Notes under the pieces: generated by a model
What the model was told of the DNA's origin: nothing
What the model saw: the letters and a program-made list of their open reading frames with translations, nothing else
Database searches by the model: none
Assembly (NCBI RefSeq): GCF_030718205.1
Contig: NZ_JAUZQF010000006.1
Coordinates: 424,471 to 488,470, forward strand
DNA from: Nonomuraea turcica
GTDB lineage: Bacteria; Actinomycetota; Actinomycetes; Streptosporangiales; Streptosporangiaceae
DNA: 64,000 nt
Reading direction: 5' to 3'
Made by a program: the position numbers and the translations under genes
Shown here: positions 6,621 through 15,063 of the stretch, piece after piece
Position numbering within the stretch: the first letter of the stretch is position 1
How the letters are laid out: every line of letters starts with the position of its first letter

Positions 6621-9410
6621 TTGAGGCTGGAGATCAGGTGCCTTGGCCCCTGGGAGGTCGAGGCCGACGGTGTCCCGGTGAAGATCGCTGGGCAACGGCG
6701 GATCGGGGTACTCGCCCGGCTCGCCCTGGCCGCTGGGCAGCCCGTACCCACTGATCGGTTGCTGGCCGACGTGTGGGAAAGCAGTTCCGCGGCCAAGCAG
6801 TTGCACATCGTGGTCTCGAAGCTCCGGGAGACGTTCGCTCCCCACGGTGGTGCCAAGATCATCCAGACGGTGCCCGGTGGTTACCTGCTCGCGGTCGAGC
6901 ATGACCACGTGGACGCCCACGCTTTCACCCGCCTGTCCAGGCGGGCGCGCACCTCCCACGCCGAAGGTGCGATGGCGACCGCGGACGCGCTGTTCCGCGG
7001 GGCGCTCGGGCTGTGGCGGGGCCCGGCGCTGGCCGATGTCGACACTCCCTGGGCGAGGGTCGAGGCCGACCGGCTGGAGGCGGAGCGGATGTCCGTACTG
7101 GAGGACCATGCCGAGCTGCGCCTGGCCGCCGGTGACCACCGCGCCGTAGCCGGCGAGCTCGCCGTGCACGTCAGAGCGCACCCGGTGCGGGAGCGGCCCG
7201 CCGCCCAGCTCATGCTCGCCTTGTACCGCGACGCGCGGGCGGCGGAGGCGCTTGAGGTCTACCAGCGCCTGCGCCGGGTCATGGTCGAGGAACTGGGTAT
7301 CGAGCCCGGCGCCGAACTGCGCCGCCTCCACCAGGCCGTTCTGGTCAAGGATCCGGTGCTCGACCTGGCGCCCGCGCAGCAGGCGACGCTGGCCCGACAC
7401 GTCGCCCCGGCCGAGTTGCCCGCCGATACCCGGGCGTTCACAGCGCGGGCGGCCGAGATCGAGCAGCTCCATGCCGACCTGGTGAACGGCGCCGCGGTCA
7501 CCGTGATCAACGGGTCCGGCGGCATCGGCAAGTCCGCGCTGGCCGTACATGTCGCCCATGCCGTCGCCGGGCGTTTCACCGACGGCGTCATCTACGTCAA
7601 CCTGCACGGTTCCACCGCCGGACTCGCTCCGCTGGCACCCATCGAAGCGCTCCGCCGCCTGCTGCGCTCCCTGGGGCTGGACGGCGCTGCCCTACCCACG
7701 GACACCGAGGAGGCCGCCGCCCGCTACCGCTCGCTCACCGCCACAGGCCATCTGCTGGTGATCCTCGACAACGCACGGGATGTGCGTCAGGTGCGCCAGC
7801 TCATCCCGGCCGGGCGGGACTGCCGCGTCCTGATCACCAGCCGCGATCCGCTGGCCACCCTGGACAACGCCCGCCACCTGCACCTCGGCAGGCTCGACGA
7901 CACCGACGCGGCCACGCTGCTCGCCCGGGTCGCCGGATCCGACCGCGTGGATGCCGAGCCGCGGGCGGCGGAGGAGATCGTACGGCTCTGCGGCGGTTTC
8001 CCGCTCGCCCTGCGCATCGCGGGAGCCCGCCTGGTCGCCCGTCCCGATTGGTCGCTCTCCGACCTCGCGGTACGGCTGGCCGACGCGACCCGGCGGCTCG
8101 ATCTGCTGGACTACGCCGATCTGGCCGTACGCGCCAGCATCGCGGTCAGCCACCAGCAGTTGCGCGAGGAGCCAGCCGGGCAGGACGCGGCGCGGCTGCT
8201 CTCCCTGCTCGGGCTGCTGGATCTGCCCACGCACACGCCCGCCACCACGGCCGCGCTGGCCGACTGGACCGAGCATCGCGCCGAGACCGCCCTGGAGCAC
8301 CTCATGGACGCCCGCCTGCTCGAACACGCGGGGCCGGGTCGCTACCAGTTCCACGATCTCATCGGGCTGTACGCGCGGGAGCAGGACGTCGCCGACGAGG
8401 AACGGGCGAGCGCGGCCGGTCGCGTGCTGCACCACTACCTGGCCACCTCGCAACAGGCCGCTGCCGTGGTGAACGGCCGCGACGTGAGGGCCGCCGTCTT
8501 CGCCGCCGATCAGGCCGGGGAGGAGATTGCCACCCTGGAGGCCGCCAACGACTGGCTCGACCGCGAGCGGGACAACCTGCTGGCCGCGGTACGGCAGGCG
8601 GCGCGGGAAGCCGATCGCTCGGCAGCGGGACTCGCCGACGCGATCCAGTGGCTGTTTCAACGCCGAGGATGGTTTGCCGAGGTCGTCGGGGTGAGTGAGG
8701 AGGCGCTGCGGCTGGCCAGGGAGGAGGAGGACTGGGCGACCCAGGCCTACCTGCTGCAGGGGCTCGCCCACGTCCACCAGCAACTCGGGCGCTTTCAGGA
8801 GTCCGTATCCTGCATGGAGGACGGCCTGGCCTGTTGGGACCGGGCCGGGCTGCCTGACCGGAAGGCGGGGATCCTCAATGACTTCGGCACCACGTACACC
8901 GTGATGGGCCGCTATGACGACGCACTCACCGCGCTGGAAAGTGCCCTCGTCATCACCAAACGGACGGGGCGCAGGGACCACGAGGCCTACGTTCGTAACA
9001 CCCGGGCGCAGGTCTATTACCGCCAGGGGAGGTCCGGAGAAGCCGTGGATGAGGCACGGCGTGGTCTGGCGATGCTGGAGGAGCACGGCAGCACCGGTGG
9101 CCTCGGCCTCTTCCACGACACCCTCGCCGACGCCTTACGGGCCCATGGCATGCTCCACGAGGCAGTCGAGGAGTACAAGCAAGCGATCAAACTCCAGCGC
9201 GAGGCCGGATTCACCATCGGAGCCGCCGTATCCCACTGGTGGCTCGGCCACACCCTGCACGACCTGGGGCAGCACGAGCAGGCCAGGGAGTCCTGGCGGG
9301 AGTCACTGGAAATCTTGCGCGAGACCCGCCTGCTGACCCCCGCCGAGGTGGCCGACTACCTCGCACAGCCGGTCCCGGACACACCGGAACCGATCAAGAA
9401 CCAGTTGTGA
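6621..9410 (+). CDS. AfsR/SARP-type transcriptional regulator, 929 aa
   Basis: Domain order is as in AfsR. Residues 1-95 form an OmpR-like winged helix (QRRIGVLARLALAAGQPVP). A BTAD helical domain extends to about 245. A STAND/NB-ARC ATPase follows, with P-loop INGSGGIGKSAL near 295 and Walker B LLVILDN near 377. The C-terminus holds TPR-like repeats from about 690 on. The start is TTG 6621 with GGGAG seven bases upstream. Such proteins activate secondary-metabolite or developmental genes and are controlled by ligand or phosphorylation. No biosynthetic cluster is adjacent, so its targets are elsewhere or lost. It is the largest intact regulator on the island. Confidence 0.88.
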   Translation: MRLEIRCLGPWEVEADGVPVKIAGQRRIGVLARLALAAGQPVPTDRLLADVWESSSAAKQLHIVVSKLRETFAPHGGAKIIQTVPGGYLLAVEHDHVDAHAFTRLSRRARTSHAEGAMATADALFRGALGLWRGPALADVDTPWARVEADRLEAERMSVLEDHAELRLAAGDHRAVAGELAVHVRAHPVRERPAAQLMLALYRDARAAEALEVYQRLRRVMVEELGIEPGAELRRLHQAVLVKDPVLDLAPAQQATLARHVAPAELPADTRAFTARAAEIEQLHADLVNGAAVTVINGSGGIGKSALAVHVAHAVAGRFTDGVIYVNLHGSTAGLAPLAPIEALRRLLRSLGLDGAALPTDTEEAAARYRSLTATGHLLVILDNARDVRQVRQLIPAGRDCRVLITSRDPLATLDNARHLHLGRLDDTDAATLLARVAGSDRVDAEPRAAEEIVRLCGGFPLALRIAGARLVARPDWSLSDLAVRLADATRRLDLLDYADLAVRASIAVSHQQLREEPAGQDAARLLSLLGLLDLPTHTPATTAALADWTEHRAETALEHLMDARLLEHAGPGRYQFHDLIGLYAREQDVADEERASAAGRVLHHYLATSQQAAAVVNGRDVRAAVFAADQAGEEIATLEAANDWLDRERDNLLAAVRQAAREADRSAAGLADAIQWLFQRRGWFAEVVGVSEEALRLAREEEDWATQAYLLQGLAHVHQQLGRFQESVSCMEDGLACWDRAGLPDRKAGILNDFGTTYTVMGRYDDALTALESALVITKRTGRRDHEAYVRNTRAQVYYRQGRSGEAVDEARRGLAMLEEHGSTGGLGLFHDTLADALRAHGMLHEAVEEYKQAIKLQREAGFTIGAAVSHWWLGHTLHDLGQHEQARESWRESLEILRETRLLTPAEVADYLAQPVPDTPEPIKNQL

Positions 9411-9675
9411 CTGTGCGTCCGCCGGAGCCCCTTGGAGATAGGTGAACTGCTCACCAACGACACGCTGGTGGGCTGCCGCCGGAGATGGATCTGCCGTAAC
9501 CGCTGGCGCGTCCCGGGCGAGGTGACGCAGATGACGTGCCCCTGCTGCTGGACCGACCAACCGGGGCCAGCAGCGTAGCGCTGGCCGCCTCGCTCCCGGC
9601 ACGGTGGGCCTCGACGGCGGATCTCCGTCCAAGAGAAATGTCGGCATCGGCTCGTAGTAGCGCTCGTGTCCAGGC

Positions 9676-10539
9676 GTGGCGCACGTGCATCTGGAGCAGT
9701 GGACACCTGCCCGCAAACGCCGGGCCGATGTGGCCGTTGAACTCACGGATGGTGGCCGCCTCGCCTTGGAGGCCCAGCAGGCGTACTTAAGCGATGAGGA
9801 ATGGTGCGTCCGGCATCGTGACTACGTCGCCGCTGGGATCACGGACGTGTGGTTCTGGAGACGCAACGCCGACATCCCTCGGCGCATCCTCGCCGAAGGC
9901 GTGCCAGCGTGGCTTATCCACACCGGCGCCAGCGTGGCAGCAACGACCATCAAGGCCTTTCTCGGGCGCCCACACCCCAAGGGCTGGCGATGGTGGAACG
10001 AGCCCGACCAATCGATGTACGCGCTGCATCACCCACCGTGTCCCGCTGACGACATGGTCGCGCGGCTCATCCCATTGGCTGGCCTACGACTCGACCGATC
10101 CGGCGCTGTACTGCCCGAGTCAATGCAACAGGAACTGACCGCCTCTCTCCATCAGGCCATACAGGCCGCCGCAGAACGGCGAGCACAGCCGCTACTCGAC
10201 AAGCAGCATCGACAGCATGTCGCACGCCACCACGTCGGCCAGGCCACGAGACCACACGGCCAGGCCCAGCGACGAAGGCCCTACCTGCAGCGTCTGCAGT
10301 CGCCCACTCGACACGTGGCTGGCCACGTTCGGCCGTCACATCGGATGTGGACCTCGGTGGGACACGCCGCCTCACCAATAGGTGGCGGTGCCGGGCGACA
10401 CGTCCAGTCGGCAGCGTGCTCCGGTTGTCCGGACTCGACATGCTGGGGCCCATGGAGACGAATCCCCCCGCACACAGCAGGGGGCGCGAGCTTACCCAGA
10501 CCGCCGTCGAAGCGATCGTCAACCTCGTTCCGGCGGTAG
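9676..10539 (+). CDS. CoiA-like protein, probably N-terminally incomplete
   Basis: Residues 1-165 resemble the nuclease-like core of CoiA-family proteins: ADVAVELTDGGRLALEAQQ, then YLSDEEWCVRHRDYVAAGI and DVWFWRR, with Asp and Glu-x-Gln of a PD-(D/E)xK-like fold. The family usually begins with a zinc-binding recognition domain, which is missing; upstream sequence contains Cys-rich scraps in other frames. The C-terminal third is low-complexity and His/Arg-rich, suggesting a frameshift after about residue 170. Family members have been linked to competence or DNA processing, but the role here is unknown. Confidence 0.5.
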   Translation: MAHVHLEQWTPARKRRADVAVELTDGGRLALEAQQAYLSDEEWCVRHRDYVAAGITDVWFWRRNADIPRRILAEGVPAWLIHTGASVAATTIKAFLGRPHPKGWRWWNEPDQSMYALHHPPCPADDMVARLIPLAGLRLDRSGAVLPESMQQELTASLHQAIQAAAERRAQPLLDKQHRQHVARHHVGQATRPHGQAQRRRPYLQRLQSPTRHVAGHVRPSHRMWTSVGHAASPIGGGAGRHVQSAACSGCPDSTCWGPWRRIPPHTAGGASLPRPPSKRSSTSFRR

Positions 10540-11342
10540 GCAGCACCATCGCGGTGCTGCTGATGGCAGGCCTCGTCCATTTTGCCGAGCGATCATGCTG
10601 TCAACATCGTCCTGGCCTGGACTCTCACGTTGCGTGCATGTGTGTGATGTTCAGAACCGTCGACGAAGAGGCGTCCGGTGCTGTGCATTCTCTGAACTAG
10701 GTTCAACGGGTTCGGTCGGCTGATTCAGTTGTCGGTAAGACACCGAGTCGATCTGGGACATGACCTGCGGTGATTGGGACCATCCGCAGGTGAAACGAGG
10801 AACAGCGTTCTGGCGCGAGCTTTTCCTGACTCGGCTCAGCTCCGAGCCGACCATCATCGTGCGGGATGTCGTGGCTGAGGTTCTGGAACGCCAGCCCACG
10901 AGTTCGGAGATGAACCCTGCTCGTAATGCGAGTTATCACCTCACTGACGCCGGTCAGGCGGTGTTGATGAGCCTCTATCCCTGGCAGGCCAGGGGTGAGG
11001 ATCACGGCTGGGGCGAGCGGCGGGCGTCCTGCTTAACGGTGGATGACGCCCTGGTGCAGAGATTGCCGTTCTGCGTCGATCGCAGTGCGACGCAAGGGCC
11101 AGGATGGACGAAGGACAGGGAGTCTGAGGCATTCAAGAAGGCCTCAGCAGCGACCAGGCCCGAGCTGGAGAGGCTGGAGACAGCTCGCGGAGCTCGGGTT
11201 CCTTCGCCGTCGTTAACGAGGCCTTATGCAGTGCGCGGGGAGTATCAGGGCGTTGATGTGGCGGGCTGCCTAGCCCGCCGTGGACGGGTGAATCGGCGTG
11301 TCGACACCGCCGGGCGTAGCTCAGGGTGTAGGGGGTGTGCTG
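10540..11342. other. No confident gene
   Basis: About 800 bp with only weak, mutually overlapping frames on both strands. A CCTGCGG/CCGCAGG inverted repeat lies near 10764-10791. I see no recognisable protein, RNA or repeat family. It may be decayed coding DNA. Confidence 0.4.
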
Positions 11343-12050
11343 ATGACGGAGCAACTGAGCGCCTCTCCTGCCGTTCAGCCTGCTGAGAGTGGCCGGGGCG
11401 ACAAGGCCATGGACAGAATGTCGCGTTCGTGGTTGTGGCGGCTGGGCGTGAGAAAGCCGAGCGCGGTCATGGTGGGGGCGGTCTCCCGGCAGTGCCATCG
11501 GTGTCAGGCCGGAAGCTGGCGGGCACTGGCGACCGAGTACTTGGTGCGGCGTGGCATCGTGCCCGATGACGCGGCGGTCCAGGCGCGCTGGGCAGTCTGG
11601 CGCGACTATCTGGTCACCTATGCGCGCGCAACGGGAAACACCCGGGGACAGACGGCCGAGGACTGGGCAGATCAGATGCTGAGCTGGGGCGGGCCGGACA
11701 AGACGTTCCACTGCCAGCTGCCCCGCCCGGTCGTCGCCCTGGTATGGCTGGACATCCTCGGCCAGAAGCTCACCGTCGAGAAGATCAACGCAGTGGCGCC
11801 GACGGTTCCCAAGGCCAAGGGCTTGACGTGGCAGACGTTCCAGGCATGGAAGGACGTCGTCGCTCGCGGCCAGGTGCCCACTCCGAAGGCCGTGCGCCAG
11901 GCGCTGAAGGATGTCCAACGGCCGCAATCGCCGAGGCCGACAGCCGGGCCGCGAGTTGGAGGTCGCCCGGTTCGTGGCCGACGTGGTGGCCGACACCGAT
12001 CAGGGACCGACCTGGTCCGAGGTCGGGGAGGCCTTCGGCTGGAGCCGTGA
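11343..12050 (+). CDS. Hypothetical protein, up to 235 aa
   Basis: ATG 11343 follows a G-rich Shine-Dalgarno (AGGGGG). The first 195 residues look like real protein: a basic Arg/Trp region, two cysteines (RQCHRCQAG), helices (GIVPDDAAVQARWAVWRDYL) and a hydrophobic segment PVVALVWLDILG. The last 40 residues are Arg/Gly-rich and overlap the next ORF in another frame. The true end may therefore be earlier, or a frameshift may join the two. No family recognised. Confidence 0.5.
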   Translation: MTEQLSASPAVQPAESGRGDKAMDRMSRSWLWRLGVRKPSAVMVGAVSRQCHRCQAGSWRALATEYLVRRGIVPDDAAVQARWAVWRDYLVTYARATGNTRGQTAEDWADQMLSWGGPDKTFHCQLPRPVVALVWLDILGQKLTVEKINAVAPTVPKAKGLTWQTFQAWKDVVARGQVPTPKAVRQALKDVQRPQSPRPTAGPRVGGRPVRGRRGGRHRSGTDLVRGRGGLRLEP

Positions 12051-12216
12051 GCAGTGGAGAGTGGCAATCCATGCCCTAGCCCGCCAGGGATGGCTGCGCT
12101 TCACGAAGAAGCCGCGCTCGCTGAGGCCAGGCCCGCGAGCGCCGCTCGCGAGCGCCTCCGAGGAATGTGACCGGCGCTCGGACGGTCCAGCCGCCCTAGT
12201 GTGGTCGAGCCGCTGA
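11911..12216 (+). CDS. Small winged-helix-like DNA-binding protein, 101 aa
   Basis: The core reads ELEVARFVADVVADTD, then GPTWSEVGEAFGWSREQW, then IHALARQGWLRFTKKPRSL. This is a helix-turn-helix with a wing and a basic tail, the pattern of small actinobacterial winged-helix proteins. ATG 11911 lies inside the preceding frame with poor ribosome-site spacing, so it could instead be the C-terminal domain of the preceding gene after a frameshift. Codon use and composition favour real coding here over the overlapping frame. Confidence 0.5.
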   Translation: MSNGRNRRGRQPGRELEVARFVADVVADTDQGPTWSEVGEAFGWSREQWRVAIHALARQGWLRFTKKPRSLRPGPRAPLASASEECDRRSDGPAALVWSSR

Positions 12217-12250
12217 GCGAACGCCATGTGCCCTGGTAGGGTCGGCCGTC

Positions 12251-12553
12251 ATGAGCTGGCCAAAGACCCAGACCGCTGCGGTGCCACCCGGCGGTGGTGG
12301 GCGACGCCCGCCCACCATGTGCGGCTTCGGCGACGACGGCGCCGACAACCATGACCGTGAGCGCGACGGCGGTCGTGAGCAGGTCCGCCGGCATGGCCCG
12401 GCGCCGATGTCGCGCGAGGTGTATGCCGCCGCCGAGACGGCGCCCGTGCCGGTGGATGCGGAGCTGGCCGCGTTCGCCGCGGCGCATCCGGACCGTCTCG
12501 GGCCGCTGGTGGAGCTTCGCCGGCAGGCGCTGGCGTTCCTGTCCGCGGGCTGA
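12251..12553 (+). CDS. Hypothetical protein, 100 aa, upstream partner of DUF6247-like gene
   Basis: The C-terminal half is helical and plausible (PVDAELAAFAAAHPDRLGPL, then VELRRQALAFLSAG). The N-terminal half is low-complexity, so the real start may be ATG 12408. It ends 25 bp before the next gene, suggesting an operon. The size and pairing are reminiscent of toxin-antitoxin-like small gene pairs, but no motif proves this. Confidence 0.45.
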   Translation: MSWPKTQTAAVPPGGGGRRPPTMCGFGDDGADNHDRERDGGREQVRRHGPAPMSREVYAAAETAPVPVDAELAAFAAAHPDRLGPLVELRRQALAFLSAG

Positions 12554-12578
12554 CCAGCGCGAGGGAGAGTACGGAATC

Positions 12579-12815
12579 GTGATCATCGCGCTGGAGCCGC
12601 GACCGGACAAGACGCTGCCCGCCATCCGCCAGGCGCTGACGCACCCGCGTGATCTGGAGTGCTTCGACGCCGATCTGCCCGTGGTCGTGGAGCAGGCGCG
12701 AGCCGAGGGCGACTGGCGGTTGGTGGAGGAGTTCACCCATATGTGGTGGATCATCGCGTGCGTCAGCATGCAGGATCCGGCCCCTGAGCAGCAACCAATC
12801 GGTCAGTGGCGGTAG
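12579..12815 (+). CDS. DUF6247-like small protein, 78 aa
   Basis: It starts at GTG 12579 with GAGGGAGAG at suitable distance. The pattern RPDKTLPAIRQAL, ECFDADLPVVVEQAR, then VEEFTHMWWIIA follows the order I associate with DUF6247 proteins: an Ala-Ile-Arg helix, an acidic FDAD helix and a terminal W-W-I-A helix. Members are small actinobacterial proteins of unknown role, often paired with a second small ORF, as here. Confidence 0.55.
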   Translation: MIIALEPRPDKTLPAIRQALTHPRDLECFDADLPVVVEQARAEGDWRLVEEFTHMWWIIACVSMQDPAPEQQPIGQWR

Positions 12816-12899
12816 CGGGCCGACGCCAGCGGGCCTACCGCTGGCTATGCAGGTGGAACCGGGAGCCATATGTCGGTCGGTTTGAGAGCCACTTGCTAA

Positions 12900-13605
12900 T
12901 CAACTGCCCTGGAGTGCTAGTGAAAACGAGAGCCACGTCCCCGTGGATCTAGGGCATGGCTCTGGTGACGCTGGGTGAGTGTGATCAGCTGGCTTGTTCG
13001 GTTCTGGCTCGGGTCTGGGCCAGGCGGTAGGAGTCGGTGCCGGTCTCGTGTAGTCGGCCAGGGCCAGGCGTGCAATCGCCGGGGCGTCCCGCTCGGCCGG
13101 GAAGTGCCCGCGTTGGTGCAGGCCGCGCAGGCATTGGAGGAGCGGCCAGCAGGAGCGGGTCGGTGGCGGCCAAGTCCACGAGGTCGCCGATGTCGGCGAG
13201 GTCTGCGAGCAGTCCCAGCGCGCCTCGGCGCAGCGTCGGGGCCCTGGCCGGGTCGGCGGCCACGTCCGGCTCGTCCACGTCAGCGGTCTCGATCGCGCGG
13301 ACGGCCTGGTAGAGCAGTTCGCCGACGGGTTCACCGCGCAGGGTGTCGGGGTGGACGGCGATCTCGGCGCCCAGCCAGGCGATGCGAACGCGGGTTGGTA
13401 GGTCCGCCTCGCGCCGAGTCGGCCAGGGCCGGGTCCGCAGGTGCAGGTGGAGGCGGGCCAGGGCCAGCGCTGCCTCCGGTGCGGCGGGCAGCGAGTCCGG
13501 CAGCACGGTCAGGCGGGACACTTGGTGAGCGTCGAGGCGTTCGGCCATGCCGATGAGGCGCTTGGCCCGCAGGTGTGGATCCTCGTGCTTGTCGACCGAT
13601 ATCAT
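12900..13605 (-). pseudogene. Hypothetical protein, probably frameshifted
   Basis: From ATG 13605 the frame reads as a helical protein (HLRAKRLIGMAERLDAHQVS, then LADIGDLVDLAATDPLLLA). Near 13140-13160 sense moves to another frame, which continues LLQCLRGLHQRGHFPAERDA and IARLALADYTR and ends at 12900. A single frameshift joins the two into about 230 aa. If left as is, the ATG frame stops at 12985 with a nonsense tail. It is divergent from the next gene with 61 bp between. Confidence 0.45.
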
Positions 13606-13666
13606 CGGCGCTCAACTCCATCCGGTCCGGCGAACAGCGCCCAGCGTAAGGGTCCACACTGGGATC

Positions 13667-14116
13667 ATGACCCGACCCCAGGACTTGGCCGCCGAGATCG
13701 AACGGGTCAGCGACGCCCTGGAGGCGATGATGCCCACCCGTCACGTGGTATCGCTGGCGCTGTACGGGCCGGTGCCGCGCGACAGGGAGGTGTTCGAGTT
13801 GGTCCGGGACCTCTACCGAGCGCACGGACCGGCGGGGACGGCCGAGTCCGTCGCGGCGCCCGAGGACCCGCAGGTGCTCCTGGCGCAGATCCGCTCCTGG
13901 TACGGCGTGTCCGACATCGGCGAGGCCGCCGGACGTGCGGAGGCGGAGTTCCTGGCTCAGTACGCGGTGGAGCTGATCGCCGAGACGCTCGGCCCGACCC
14001 GCTCCGTCCACCCGGTGGAGTTCCGACCCAATGGCTGGTACGCGGCGGTGTGGGCCGAGCGGTTGCTGCTCACCGAGGAGTGGGCGGCGATCATCTCGCT
14101 GACGGGGGACTCCTGA
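13667..14116 (+). CDS. Hypothetical protein, 149 aa
   Basis: ATG 13667 gives a balanced acidic helical protein: QDLAAEIERVSDALEAMM, YGPVPRDREVFELVRDLYR, then a C-terminal strand HPVEFRPNGWYAAVWAERL. An in-frame extension upstream exists but has poor composition. No motif identifies a function. It is divergent from the frameshifted gene at 13605, with which it shares a short promoter region. Confidence 0.6.
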   Translation: MTRPQDLAAEIERVSDALEAMMPTRHVVSLALYGPVPRDREVFELVRDLYRAHGPAGTAESVAAPEDPQVLLAQIRSWYGVSDIGEAAGRAEAEFLAQYAVELIAETLGPTRSVHPVEFRPNGWYAAVWAERLLLTEEWAAIISLTGDS

Positions 14117-14579
14117 CCGCTCCCCCGCCCACACCGTGAAGCAGATGGAGTGAGCCGTGCCGCCATCCGAACCGCGCTGCCCGGCCAGCCGGAGCCCCCG
14201 CTCATCCCGGCCGAGGGCCCTGCCGAAGCGTCCAGTTAAGTTACTCGCGGGTACCGCCAACGGCTGTCCGCAGGTTCCTCAACCCCGGACTCGGTACTTG
14301 ATCGCGATCGGCCGACCCGACAGCCCTGCACGAGAATCTCGGCGAATCGCCGCGAATACCTCCACCTTGGACTGAGGGTGTGTCACCAGCGTCTCCTCAC
14401 ACGGAGTAACGCTTCGATACTCGCATTGCGAACCCTCAGGTGGCTCTGGAATTCGCTAACACGGCTCCAGCCCCACCGAGCCCCACAGAGCCACTGACCG
14501 ACATCTGGCTCCCGGATTCACCTACAGGGCCATACCGCCATCCAGCGGTCCGATACAGGTGAGCCGCTCTACGTGAAGA
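14117..14579. other. No gene seen
   Basis: About 460 bp without a plausible frame on either strand. It lies between an intact hypothetical gene and a cluster of short gene fragments. Confidence 0.4.
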
Positions 14580-14684
14580 CGCGGTCGACGACGGCGGCCT
14601 TCTCGCCGAGATCGCCGCCAAGCGCGGCATCGAACTGCCCAGGCCGCCGACGGCTGCCGACGAGCCTCAGCCGGAAGGCTAGGC
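14580..14684 (+). pseudogene. C-terminal fragment of an unknown protein
   Basis: The frame ending at TAG 14682-14684 reads AVDDGGLLAEIAAKRGIELP followed by an acidic Pro-rich tail, clearly protein-like. Upstream it is closed by an in-frame TGA. It ends about 70 bp before a tRNA-Lys 3' fragment, so it could be the tail of an integrase or excisionase of a lost element. Confidence 0.35.
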
Positions 14685-14756
14685 CGCATCGCCCTGAGGG
14701 GCGGAGATCAGTGGGGCACGCAATCGGCGATGGGTGTAGCTCGTCCGCACCCACCC

Positions 14757-14796
14757 ACTTTTGATCCGTAGGTTCCGGGTTCGAGCCCCGGGCGCC
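14757..14796 (+). repeat. tRNA-Lys(UUU)-like 3' fragment, possible att remnant
   Basis: The sequence continues from ACTTTTGATCCG (anticodon loop with TTT) through a perfect T-arm (stem CCGGG/CCCGG at 14775-14779 and 14787-14791, loop TTCGAGC) into an acceptor-like GCGCC. The D-arm and 5' acceptor strand are absent. Partial tRNA 3' ends of this kind mark the distal end of elements that integrate into tRNA genes. Confidence 0.55.
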
Positions 14797-14798
14797 GC

Positions 14799-14963
14799 GA
14801 GCCGTACCCGAAGATGGGCTACGGTCTCGGGCTGTTCGTGCAGAACCTGGGCTCGGGCTGCGGCACCGTCTACCAGCACAACGGGCTGCTGGATGGGCTC
14901 GTCAAGGAGGTGTTCTGCAGCACGTCGGGTGGTTCTGTCGATGAGGCCAAGCCGACTCGGTAG
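14799..14963 (+). pseudogene. Serine hydrolase (beta-lactamase/carboxypeptidase-like), C-terminal scrap
   Basis: The frame reads EPYPKMGYGLGLFVQNLGSG, then CGTVYQHNGLLDG, then a short tail to TAG. The order GYGLGL, then a Cys turn, then xHNG matches the C-terminal region of class C beta-lactamase-like D-Ala-D-Ala carboxypeptidases, where H-N-G is the KTG-equivalent box. It starts exactly where the tRNA-Lys fragment ends, consistent with an integration or recombination joint. Confidence 0.55.
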
Positions 14964-15063
14964 ACGGGTCGGGCACCCCGGACAAGCGCGCTGCCGTTTC
15001 GGCTTTATCGCACCGGCCGGGTCGCGCACTCACTCCGTGGCTGAGGCCACTTTCAGACACGGT

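Noticed and set aside
10760..11386. 208-codon plus-strand frame
   Set aside because: Competes with an equally plausible minus frame, lacks a ribosome site and any recognisable motif; left as a region without a confident gene.
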